A DNA stretch of 64,000 nucleotides from Mesorhizobium sp. B1-1-8 (GTDB lineage: Bacteria; Pseudomonadota; Alphaproteobacteria; Rhizobiales; Rhizobiaceae): positions 1,961,501 to 2,025,500 of the forward strand of contig NZ_CP083956.1 of assembly GCF_006442795.2 (NCBI RefSeq), read 5' to 3'. Each line of letters opens with the position of its first letter. The first letter of the stretch is position 1. The notes beneath the pieces were generated by a model. It was given only the letters and a program-made list of their open reading frames with translations, did not search any database and was not told the DNA's origin. Below, piece after piece: positions 54,405-62,028 of this stretch. Position numbers and translations under genes: made by a program.

Positions 54405-55669
54405 GTGCCGGGGTCTCCCTTGCGGGCAAAGCCGATTGGCTCGGCGAAAAGCATCTGCAGAAGCTGCTTGCCGCGCTGAAGGAGGGCGGCGAGGAGGCGC
54501 GCGTGGCCGGTGGCGCGGTGCGCAATGCGCTGATCGGCCAGCCGGTCGCCGACATCGACATCGCCGCCACGACCGTGCCGGAAGAAAGCATCCGGCGCGC
54601 CGAGAAAGCTGGCTTCAAGACGGTACCGACCGGCATCGAGCACGGCACGATCACGGCGATCGCCGGCGGCAAGGCCTATGAGGTGACGACGCTCAGGGCC
54701 GACATCGAGACCGACGGCCGGCGGGCGAAGGTCATCTTCGGGCGCGACTGGAAGCTTGACGCCCAGCGGCGCGACTTCACCATCAACGCGCTCTACTCGG
54801 AGGCCGACGGGACCGTCGTCGACCTCGTCGGCGGCATCGCCGATATCGAGGCGCGCCGGCTGCGCTTCATCGGCGATGCGGAAGCGCGCATCCGCGAGGA
54901 CTATCTGCGTATCCTGCGCTTCTTCCGCTTCTTTGCCTGGTATGGCGATGGCCGGCCCGACGCCGACGGCCTGAAGGCCTGCGCCAGGCTGAAGGATGGG
55001 CTCGCCCAGCTCTCGGCCGAGCGCGTTTGGTCCGAGCTGAAGAAGCTGCTTTCGGCTTCCGATCCGTCGCGCGCCTTGCTGTGGATGCGCCAGGCTGGCG
55101 TTCTCACCGCCGTTCTGCCGGAGAGCGAGAAATGGGGCATCGACGCCATTCACGGGCTGGTCAGGGCCGAGAAGGACCTCGGCTGGGCGGCAGATCCGCT
55201 GCTCAGGCTGGAGGCCGTCGTCCCGCCGGACGCTGCGCGGATGAAGGGGCTTGCCGACAGGCTGAGATTTTCGACTGGCGAAGGCGGGCGCCTCCGGCAC
55301 TGGGCGCTGACCGCCCCGCCAGATTCCAAGACCACCGAGACCGAGCTGGCGAAAAAGCTCTATTTCGGCGACCGGAACGGATTTCTGGACCGGCTGCGGC
55401 TCGCTCTCGCCGCCGCGCGGACACGTGCCGTCGAGGACAATCAGGCCATGGTGGAAGCCGGCGGCTTCTCGCGCCTGCTGAACGTTACCCGAAAATGGGA
55501 ACGACCTGTTTTTCCGGTCAAGGGCGCCGACCTGACCAAGCTCGGCGCGTCGCCCGGCCCGAAAGTCGGCGCTACGCTGAAAAACCTCGAGAAGGAATGG
55601 GTCGAGTCGGGTTTTGTCCTGGATCGCGGCGCGCTGCTCGAACGCGCCGCGAAGGCTCTCGAGGCTTAG
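54401..55669 (+). CDS. cca: CCA tRNA nucleotidyltransferase
   Basis: A 422-residue class II nucleotidyltransferase that adds or repairs the 3-prime CCA of tRNA. The head domain has GGAVRNALIGQ and the catalytic DIDIA; the RRDFTINAL motif and the template motif IREDYLRILRFFRFFA follow. There is a longer C-terminal region than in E. coli, common in alphaproteobacteria. GTG start at 54401 overlaps the Nudix stop by GTGA. Confidence 0.94.
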   Translation: MSAGVSLAGKADWLGEKHLQKLLAALKEGGEEARVAGGAVRNALIGQPVADIDIAATTVPEESIRRAEKAGFKTVPTGIEHGTITAIAGGKAYEVTTLRADIETDGRRAKVIFGRDWKLDAQRRDFTINALYSEADGTVVDLVGGIADIEARRLRFIGDAEARIREDYLRILRFFRFFAWYGDGRPDADGLKACARLKDGLAQLSAERVWSELKKLLSASDPSRALLWMRQAGVLTAVLPESEKWGIDAIHGLVRAEKDLGWAADPLLRLEAVVPPDAARMKGLADRLRFSTGEGGRLRHWALTAPPDSKTTETELAKKLYFGDRNGFLDRLRLALAAARTRAVEDNQAMVEAGGFSRLLNVTRKWERPVFPVKGADLTKLGASPGPKVGATLKNLEKEWVESGFVLDRGALLERAAKALEA

Positions 55670-55697
55670 AGCGGCACGCCGGACCGAGCGGTGCCGG

Positions 55698-56678
55698 TCA
55701 ATGTATCGCCACGGGGGCCAGGGCGCGCGAGAGGCTTGCCTCGCCCTTGCCGTAGATCGACGCGTCATAATTGACCAGCGTGTCGGTACGAGCCGTATTG
55801 AGCAGGTCATTGGTGATCTGAACCGGTGTCGCGCTGGTAAATTTGCTGCCGATAATCGCGGCGTATCCGGAGATGATGGGTGCGGCGAAGGACGTGCCGT
55901 AAAGGCCGGTCTTGTTCCCTTCGACGCCGACTACGAGGAAGTGGCTCTGCACCGCTGTATTGGAACCGGCATAGTTGGAATACCAGGCAAGCTCAGCCTT
56001 GCTGGACGTCGTGCCGTTCGTCGACAACGCGCCAACGAAGATCGCCGTCGGCTTGCCGATCAGCGCAAGGTCGAGATAGTCCTGCTCGCCGCCGGTGACC
56101 CCGCCTATGGCGACCGAGTCGTTGCCAGCCGCCTTCGAGACAATGGCCGATCCCTTGGTGGCATAGGAGATGATCGAGGACTCCTCCGGAGCCCACCCGA
56201 TCTGGTTCACGCTGTAGCCGGCGCTGGCATACATGCCGTAACTAAGGTTCAGCACGTTGCGGCCGCTCGCCAGCGAGACGGCCGAGCCCGTCGAGAAGTC
56301 CTTGGAGCGTATGGTCGCCGCGGGCGCGATCATGCTGGCCTCTTCGCGCGTCCATTCACCGTGCCGCTGGTATTGCGTGCCGATGCCGAAATTGCCTGAA
56401 AAGCGTGAGGAACTGCTGAAGTCGTCGACGATGGTGATGGTCACCCCCTTGCCCTTGTAACCCGCCGCCCATGCGGCGCCGACGTCGGGGCTCATCCAGC
56501 TCTGCACCGCTTGCGTGCTGCGCGCAGCCGGGATCTTCGCGCTGACGCATATGGATCCGCCGCCGTAGCACAGCGCGGCCATCTCGTCCGCGTCGAGGGC
56601 TTCCTGCGCCGCCGCCATGGATGCCGGCAGCAGGGCAAGGGCTGCGGCAAAACCGAACTTCCAAAGGCTAACTGACAT
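55698..56678 (-). CDS. secreted subtilisin-like serine protease
   Basis: A 326-residue S8 protease with a signal peptide (cleavage near MAAAQE). The catalytic set is D85 in TIVDDF, H106 in QRHGEWTREE, N186 in KAAGNDS and S263 in YGTSFAAP. The histidine motif lacks the usual HGTHVAG form, so it is a divergent member. One early cysteine pair (ALCYGGGSIC) may be a disulfide. ATG 56678 has GGAG 8 bases upstream. The envelope protein at 56756 lies 77 bases upstream on the same strand and may be its partner. Confidence 0.87.
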   Translation of the reverse strand: MSVSLWKFGFAAALALLPASMAAAQEALDADEMAALCYGGGSICVSAKIPAARSTQAVQSWMSPDVGAAWAAGYKGKGVTITIVDDFSSSSRFSGNFGIGTQYQRHGEWTREEASMIAPAATIRSKDFSTGSAVSLASGRNVLNLSYGMYASAGYSVNQIGWAPEESSIISYATKGSAIVSKAAGNDSVAIGGVTGGEQDYLDLALIGKPTAIFVGALSTNGTTSSKAELAWYSNYAGSNTAVQSHFLVVGVEGNKTGLYGTSFAAPIISGYAAIIGSKFTSATPVQITNDLLNTARTDTLVNYDASIYGKGEASLSRALAPVAIH

Positions 56679-56755
56679 GTGCTTACTCCGGGTCAAACTG
56701 GAACAGGACGGACGATCGTGAACTTCGGGAAATTCTCACACTTGGTCTGCGGCAA

Positions 56756-57331
56756 TCAGAAAGTAACACGGTAATTCAGCCACAGATGGAGCCTCTCCGG
56801 TGTAGCGTTAACCAGATCTTTCAGCGTCTCCTCCGGTGCCGTTTCGCCAGCGGCGAGCCGACAGTTGACACTGTAGGTGCCCAACTCCCCGTAATCGGCC
56901 ACGCACGGCTTTTCCGTGAGGTTGCCGCCTACGATCGAAGTGAGCGAAAAGGATAGGGTGGTGTTCGGGTTAGGATGTGTCTGGGTGAGGAAGCCGAGCT
57001 TGAGGCTGGGCGCGATGCGGTACTTCTCGCCCTGCTCTCCGGTCCCGAACCCCCACAGGATGCCGCTGTTTTCCGTAAGCTGGGTAAGCAGGTCGACATG
57101 CATGTCGACCCAGTTGGTGTGGTACCATTGACCGAACGATACCCGGCTCCCGTTCTGGAGTTCATAGCCTCCATTGCCAAGCGCTCGCGCCTGATCGCTC
57201 AGCGGCGAGCCTTGATGAATGTCCACCAGCGATGTCGTTATCTCCTGGGCTATCGCCGGCGACGTGCCGAGCCACGCGCATAACAGGAGCGCAATGGGGG
57301 AACTGCCTCGACTGTCAGACCATTCGCGCAT
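56756..57331 (-). CDS. small exported protein, possible outer-membrane barrel
   Basis: A 191-residue protein with a signal peptide (cleavage near PAIAQE). The mature part alternates polar and hydrophobic residues (RVSFGQWYHTNWVDMHVDLL, TTLSFSLTSIVGG) and ends LWLNYRVTF, a terminal phenylalanine as in outer-membrane beta-barrels. Two cysteines (KPCVADY and VNCRLA) may pair. ATG 57331 is preceded by GAGGTG. Family not recognised. Confidence 0.7.
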   Translation of the reverse strand: MREWSDSRGSSPIALLLCAWLGTSPAIAQEITTSLVDIHQGSPLSDQARALGNGGYELQNGSRVSFGQWYHTNWVDMHVDLLTQLTENSGILWGFGTGEQGEKYRIAPSLKLGFLTQTHPNPNTTLSFSLTSIVGGNLTEKPCVADYGELGTYSVNCRLAAGETAPEETLKDLVNATPERLHLWLNYRVTF

Positions 57332-57627
57332 GCGCGAAACACCTCGCCTCACCAATTCCGGCAAGCGCCCAGTGGCGAGGGGTTCTCGGACAGCCCTTGT
57401 TCCGGATTATGCGTCGTATGCTGGCATGACGATCGTTACCGGGGAGTTATCTAAGCTGTTAGGAATATAAGTTTCTGCTTGAATTCAATGTGACGTGGAA
57501 GCAACGCAACTTGCCGGCAGATTGGCAAACCGCCACAACCGGCGGGATGCGGTGAGATGTCGGCATTCCGCTTTCTGCCTGTCGACCGCATCTGCGCGCT
57601 TGGCAAATCCAGGTCCCGCTGAATAGC
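57332..57627. other. 296-bp gap upstream of the exported protein
   Basis: Between the exported barrel-like protein and the DUF1059 gene, both on the minus strand. It is less GC-rich around 57470-57500 (GGAATATAAGTTTCTGCTTG). It must contain the promoter for the 56756-57331/subtilase pair. I see no ORF with a good start, no RNA gene and no clear inverted repeat. Confidence 0.55.
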
Positions 57628-57813
57628 TCAGGCCGCGTCGCGGACCTTCTGGATGCGCGAGCGGATCGCTTCGATCATCGTCTCGCGGATGATCGTCTCG
57701 CCATGCGTTTCACGCATGTGCTCGACGGCGCGGCGCATGACCTCCGCCTCTTCTTCGGCGCGCGTATGCCACTCACAGCCCGGGACGAGCGACCCGCATT
57801 GGAATTCCTTCAT
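57628..57813 (-). CDS. DUF1059 small protein
   Basis: A 61-residue cytoplasmic protein, MKEFQCGSLVPGCEWHTRAE..., with cysteines in CGSLVPGC and a histidine-rich helix (HMRETHGE), which together resemble a small metal site, the pattern of DUF1059. ATG 57813 has AAGGAG about 8 bases upstream; the longer frame from 57843 is unlikely. Function unknown. Confidence 0.85.
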   Translation of the reverse strand: MKEFQCGSLVPGCEWHTRAEEEAEVMRRAVEHMRETHGETIIRETMIEAIRSRIQKVRDAA

Positions 57814-57985
57814 CGGGTTTCTCCTTTTCCTCATGGGAAGCACCGCGCCGGCTCGGACACGGAAGCTCCGCCGTCTTCATTGTTTCGCGATCTTTTTCGA
57901 AAACGTTGCGTTTCTCAGATCACATGCGGAAGGCAAGCATAACACGGTCAAACGGATTTGGTTGCCATGGATGCCAGTTCCGCGC

Positions 57986-58014
57986 CGAAAAAGGCGGAGC
58001 ATCGCTGCTCCGCC
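57986..58014 (-). terminator. intrinsic terminator of the DUF1344 gene
   Basis: On the minus strand GGCGGAGCA pairs perfectly with TGCTCCGCC around a 4-base loop, followed by TTTTTC. It begins about 60 bases after the DUF1344 stop. Confidence 0.88.
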
Positions 58015-58075
58015 CTGTTGGCATTACCTCGGAGCAAGACAGACATGATCTCGACTTGCTCTGGGGAGCAGGACG

Positions 58076-58336
58076 TCACTTCATGATCTTGACTGCCTCG
58101 GCAACTTTTTTCTTGCCGCTCATGTCCCAGGAAACGCGGACCTTCTCGCCGGCCTGGATGCCGGGATCCTTGAAGGCCTTGGACAGGGTGAAGGTCGATC
58201 CGTCGTCCAGAACAAGGCTCATGGCCGTTCCGTCAAAGCTCTTGACCGTGCCCGTGGTGTGCTTGACCGCGGCGAACGCGGCGCCACCGGAGGCGAGAAA
58301 AGCGACGGCTGCCGCCGTCACAATAAGCTTGCGCAT
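58076..58336 (-). CDS. DUF1344 exported protein
   Basis: An 86-residue protein with a signal peptide (MRKLIVTAAAVAFLASGGAA, cleavage near AFAAV). The mature part is a small beta-barrel-like unit: GTVKSFDGTAMSLVLDDG, EKVRVSWD. This is DUF1344, common in rhizobia and of unknown function. ATG 58336 has GGAG 8 bases upstream. Confidence 0.88.
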   Translation of the reverse strand: MRKLIVTAAAVAFLASGGAAFAAVKHTTGTVKSFDGTAMSLVLDDGSTFTLSKAFKDPGIQAGEKVRVSWDMSGKKKVAEAVKIMK

Positions 58337-58583
58337 GGCATGTTCTCCTGGAAATGCGGGCACCCGTTTGGCAAGGCACCCCTCTCGATCAGGGCCGTCC
58401 GGTCGCGTCGGGTCGCGGCCCGCGAGGAGAGACGGACCGCCGGCGCTTCCCGGCCCGGCGACGTTAAATAGCTCAATTCTTTCAAAAGGATATTAGACGA
58501 AAAAGAAATCGCCGCTGCCACATTGTCCGCCAAGATTCAGCGAATGGGACAGCAATGCGGCTCCTCTTTCGCTCACCGGATTT

Positions 58584-59498
58584 TTACGGCCATTTTACCT
58601 CGGGCGGCAGGCTGGAGAGGATCGAGGCGACGTTGCCGCCGGTTTTCAGGCCGAAGATGGTGCCGCGATCGTGAAGCAAATTGAATTCGACGTAGCGGCC
58701 GCGGCGGATGAGCTGTTCGTCGCGGTCGCCATCGGTCCAGTTGTCGTTGAAATTGCCGCGCACGAGATGCGCGTAGACGACGAGGAAAGAGCGCCCGACG
58801 TCCTGGACGAAATTGAAATCGGCGTTCCAGCCGCCCTTGTCGTCGCCCGAATGCAGCCAGTCGAAGAAGATGCCGCCGACACCGCGCGGCTCGTTGCGGT
58901 GCGGCAGGAAGAAGTACTCGTCGCACCAGGCCTTGAACTTTGCATAGTCGGCGACCGCGGCGTTCTTCTCGCAGGCGAACTGCATGGCGCGATGGAAGGC
59001 AATGGTATCGGGGTCGTCCTGGGTGCGGCGACGCTCGAGCACCGGCGTCAGGTCGGCGCCGCCGCCGAACCATTGGCGCGTGGTCACAACCATGCGCGTG
59101 TTCATGTGCACCGCCGGCACGTTGGGGTTCCAGGGGTGGGCGATCAGGGAGATGCCGCTTGCCCAGAAGCGCGGGTCCTCGTCGGCGCCGGGCATCTGCT
59201 GCCTGAATTCGGGCGAGAAATCGCCGTAGACGGTCGAGGTGTGGACGCCGACCTTCTCGAAGACGCGGCCGCGCATCATGGACATGGTGCCGCCGCCGCC
59301 TTTGCCCTGATCGCGCTCCCATGGCGTCCTCTCGAAACGGCCGGGCGACCATGACGATTGCGGTCCGGCCAGTTCCTGCTCGATCTGCTCGAAGGTGCCG
59401 CAGATGCGCTCTCGCAATGCCTCGAACCAGAGGCGGGCCCTCATCTTCTTCTGCTCGATATCGGCCGGCAGCCCCACCGGAATTTCAGGTCGTTCCAA
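58584..59498 (-). CDS. hemF: oxygen-dependent coproporphyrinogen III oxidase
   Basis: A 304-residue enzyme converting coproporphyrinogen III to protoporphyrinogen IX with oxygen, in heme synthesis. Conserved blocks are [44 protein letters not shown] and [13 protein letters not shown]. The start is TTG at 59498, with GGAG about 7 bases upstream; starting at 59612 would add an unrelated 38-residue arginine-rich arm. Divergent from the small protein at 59631. Confidence 0.95.
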   Translation of the reverse strand: MERPEIPVGLPADIEQKKMRARLWFEALRERICGTFEQIEQELAGPQSSWSPGRFERTPWERDQGKGGGGTMSMMRGRVFEKVGVHTSTVYGDFSPEFRQQMPGADEDPRFWASGISLIAHPWNPNVPAVHMNTRMVVTTRQWFGGGADLTPVLERRRTQDDPDTIAFHRAMQFACEKNAAVADYAKFKAWCDEYFFLPHRNEPRGVGGIFFDWLHSGDDKGGWNADFNFVQDVGRSFLVVYAHLVRGNFNDNWTDGDRDEQLIRRGRYVEFNLLHDRGTIFGLKTGGNVASILSSLPPEVKWP

Positions 59499-59630
59499 AT
59501 TCCGTCTCCAGTCGCGGGCTTGCTTGCCCGATAATGACTCGTCTTTTGACTCGTCTTTTCCGGGCGCGATCCCTAATCTCTTAAGGGAATGGGTCAAGTC
59601 CCGTCTGACCAAGGTGCAAGGAGTTCCTTC

Positions 59631-59888
59631 GTGCGCACCCCGGCAAGACCGCCGCTGGATGGCTTGAAGAGAAGGCTGGAGCGCTCGCGAGCCGAGCGCG
59701 AGAAACAGCCGCGCGACGGCTTTCTGCGCGAGACGTTCGTGCTGCCGCGTCCTGACGCGCGCCTCAAGGCCAAGGAATGGTTCGAGCGCTTTCCCAAGCA
59801 GGCCTATTGGACCGAGATCGAAAGCTGGTTCGAACGCCCGGGCGACGTCATCGAATTCACGATGCGGCGGCTGCCGGCGGCGGATTAA
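59631..59888 (+). CDS. small basic protein, unknown
   Basis: An 85-residue protein, cytoplasmic, rich in arginine and aromatic residues: [43 protein letters not shown] 59631 has AAGGAG 7 bases upstream. Divergent from hemF. The family is not recognised, but the good start and rhizobial-type sequence support it as real. Confidence 0.75.
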   Translation: MRTPARPPLDGLKRRLERSRAEREKQPRDGFLRETFVLPRPDARLKAKEWFERFPKQAYWTEIESWFERPGDVIEFTMRRLPAAD

Positions 59889-60092
59889 GGTGCATTGATA
59901 TTCAGGTGAGGCCGGCCTGCAAATGGCGGCTTCCTGCGCTTCCGGTGCTCACGTACTTTAAGTACGCTCCGCTCCGGCCTACGCCGGCCGTAGCCTGCAT
60001 AGACGCAAGCATTTATGAGGGCTTCGGCCGGCGAAGGCCGGTTCTCGGAAACCACCATTTTCGGCTCGGCCTGACCTGAATCTCAACGCACC
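59889..60092. mobile_element. 204-bp element with 29-bp terminal inverted repeats (MITE-like)
   Basis: The first 29 bases (59889-59917, beginning GGTGCATTGATATTCAGG) and the last 29 (60064-60092) are imperfect inverted copies. Inside are a GTACTTTAAGTAC palindrome and GGCCGGCGAAGGCCGG. There is no ORF. The element begins directly after the stop codon of the small protein. A deleted copy lies at 36721-36769. I see no obvious target-site duplication. Confidence 0.7.
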
Positions 60093-60108
60093 TTTGGAGC
60101 GAAATCCG

Positions 60109-60552
60109 CTAGCTTACAACCAACCGCCTTGCGCCCGTACCTTCCTTGGCCAACCGATCCTCCCTGTTCCGGAGCGGGCATTTGTCGATCGACATGCAGC
60201 CGCAGCCGATGCAGTCGGTCAGGCCGTCGCGCAATTTCTTCAGCTGGCTAATCTTCTGGTCGAGCCCGTCGCGCCAAGCCGTTGAAAGCAGATTCCAATC
60301 CTCGCGCGTCGGCGTGCGGCCCTCGGGCAGGGATTGAAAGGCCGCTGCGATCTCGGCCAGCGAGATGCCGACCTCCTGGGCGACGCGGATGATCGCCACC
60401 CGACGCAGCACGTCGCGGCTGTAGCGCCGCTGGTTGCCAGATGTGCGGTGGCTGCGGATCAGTCCGCGCGCCTCGTAGAAATGCAGCGCCGACACCGCCA
60501 CGCCGCTGCGCATCGCCACCTGGCCGACCGTCAATTCCCTTACCGGAGCCAT
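60109..60552 (-). CDS. soxR: redox-sensitive transcriptional activator SoxR
   Basis: A 147-residue MerR-family regulator. The DNA-binding helix-turn-helix is in [20 protein letters not shown], followed by a long coiled coil and the [2Fe-2S] site [12 protein letters not shown] (C-x2-C-x-C-x5-C). It should be activated by redox-cycling compounds or superoxide. The start at 60552 is where the MerR domain begins. A SoxR-box-like palindrome lies upstream at 60567-60588. Confidence 0.94.
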   Translation of the reverse strand: MAPVRELTVGQVAMRSGVAVSALHFYEARGLIRSHRTSGNQRRYSRDVLRRVAIIRVAQEVGISLAEIAAAFQSLPEGRTPTREDWNLLSTAWRDGLDQKISQLKKLRDGLTDCIGCGCMSIDKCPLRNREDRLAKEGTGARRLVVS

Positions 60553-60566
60553 CTCGCACTTTCCGC

Positions 60567-60588
60567 TTGACCTCAAGTTAAGTTGAGC
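60567..60588 (+). promoter_or_regulatory. SoxR-box-like operator
   Basis: CCTCAAGTTAAGTTGAGC (60571-60588) matches the E. coli soxS operator at 16 of 18 positions. On the + strand it is joined to TTGACC (60567-60572), a fit for a -35 box of a SoxR-activated promoter directed away from soxR. The box is 15 bases from the soxR start, so autoregulation is also possible. Confidence 0.75.
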
Positions 60589-60700
60589 TTGTAGCGAAGA
60601 ACCGTTGACAGAGCAAATGCAGGAGAAGGCGATGTGCGCCTGGGTGAGAATGACGCCGCAAGCGGCGGTCGTCGGCAACGGGAACGAGGGGCTGAGAGTC

Positions 60701-61159
60701 CTATCCGAGCTGGCGGAGCGCTTCGCCGGCGACCATGGCGACGGAAAGCGCGACATTAATGCTGCGCGCGCCGGCTCGCATCGGGATGGTCAGTCGCGCG
60801 TCCGCCGCCTCGTGGACATGATCAGGCACGCCCGCGGATTCGCGGCCGAACAGAAGGATGTCGCCAGCGGCGAAAGCAAACTCCGTGTAGGCGGTCGCGG
60901 CCCTGGTGGTGAGCAGCACAAGGCGGCGCGCATGCGCCAGACGCCATTCCTCGAAGGCGTGCCAGTCGGCATGCCGGGTCAGCGCCGCCATTTCAAGGTA
61001 ATCCATGCCAGCCCGTTTCAGCGCCCGGTCGGAGAGCGGGAAGCCGGCCGGCTCGACGATATCGACGCCAAGGCCAAGGCAAGCGGCGAGGCGCAGGATT
61101 GTCCCGGTGTTGCCGGCGATATCCGGCTGGTAGAGCGCGATGCGGAGACCGTCGTTCAT
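60701..61159 (-). CDS. trmL: tRNA (cytidine(34)-2'-O)-methyltransferase
   Basis: A 152-residue SPOUT methyltransferase that modifies the wobble base of tRNA-Leu. Motifs: [20 protein letters not shown] at the N-terminus, [19 protein letters not shown] and [19 protein letters not shown] forming the trefoil-knot SAM site. Length is normal. It lies 148 bases upstream of soxR on the same strand. Confidence 0.95.
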   Translation of the reverse strand: MNDGLRIALYQPDIAGNTGTILRLAACLGLGVDIVEPAGFPLSDRALKRAGMDYLEMAALTRHADWHAFEEWRLAHARRLVLLTTRAATAYTEFAFAAGDILLFGRESAGVPDHVHEAADARLTIPMRAGARSINVALSVAMVAGEALRQLG

Positions 61160-61299
61160 TTCCGCATCCTGCTAATAAGTGGCAGATCGGCCACAGGCAT
61201 CGCCAGCTTTTGGCGATTTCTGGGCTGGCGGGTGGTCATTTTCTGCGAAGTCGAGTATACCAACAACATCGTCAACCCGAACCGATGGAGGGGGAATTC

Positions 61300-61377
61300 A
61301 TGATGACCATGCACATCCAGCGCCCCTCTCGTGGGCTTACCAGCCTGACGGCGGTTTCGGTACGACGATTCTCCTGA
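61300..61377 (+). CDS. candidate 25-residue small protein
   Basis: ATG ATG ACC ATG... encodes a basic 25-residue peptide (MMTMHIQRPSRGLTSLTAVS...) ending at TGA. GGAGGGGG lies 5 bases before the first ATG, one of the strongest ribosome sites in the window. It sits between divergent trmL and the next + gene. No family is known to me, and so short an ORF could be a leader or chance. Confidence 0.4.
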   Translation: MMTMHIQRPSRGLTSLTAVSVRRFS

Positions 61378-61604
61378 CACTTTAAGACTTCATCGCACCG
61401 ATTCCCGCCGAACCCAGTTTTCGGCTTTCAAAGGAATCCTGCGATGTTTTCAAACTGCCAAAGGGCCCCAACGCCCCACCTGAACGTGTCAAGACCGACG
61501 CTTGTAGTCGTGTCTCGACCGACGCATTTCGTGTCTCCGGCCGGATGCCGGAGATCGAATTCGTATCACCGTTTTTAACGCATTTGCATATGGAGGATGG
61601 GCCG

Positions 61605-62003
61605 ATGTTCGATCCCTATAAAATACCGGGTTCACGAAACCTGCACGAACGCAAGATGGCGACCTGGGCGCTGCTGATCGGGGAGACCTACTCGTCGGCG
61701 GTGCACGCAGAGGCGCGGAAACGGCCGCATCGCGGCATGCTGCCGGACGTCGACTTCTCGCGCGCCGTGCCCGATCCCAGCCGGCCTTCGCTGGTGCGCC
61801 ATATCGCAAGGCTGTTCCGGCCGGGCGAGAAAGCGCGGGCTGGTTCCAGCATGCCGTCAGGATCGCCAAACGAGCCCGTCGGCGAAAAGTCCACGACACC
61901 CTATATTGCGCGAAGCAGGGCCGGCGGTGCGGATCAATCCGTATCGCCGGCCCGTCGCGCCGCGCGGCCGAAAGGCCTTGCCCATCAATCCCGCGCCGCG
62001 TGA
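61605..62003 (+). CDS. hypothetical protein upstream of the ABC exporter
   Basis: A 132-residue protein starting MFDPYKIPGSRNLHERKMAT, with GGAGG 8 bases upstream of ATG 61605. The first 75 residues look folded; the rest is Ser/Ala/Arg-rich and probably disordered. It ends 25 bases before the ABC exporter start. Not recognised. Confidence 0.6.
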   Translation: MFDPYKIPGSRNLHERKMATWALLIGETYSSAVHAEARKRPHRGMLPDVDFSRAVPDPSRPSLVRHIARLFRPGEKARAGSSMPSGSPNEPVGEKSTTPYIARSRAGGADQSVSPARRAARPKGLAHQSRAA

Positions 62004-62028
62004 GCGCATAGACAGTCGAGTGCCCGGA

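Noticed and set aside
60632..61303. Open frame following the SoxR box on the + strand
   Set aside because: It runs antisense through trmL and its translation lacks any domain. I keep only the promoter observation as a finding, not a coding feature.
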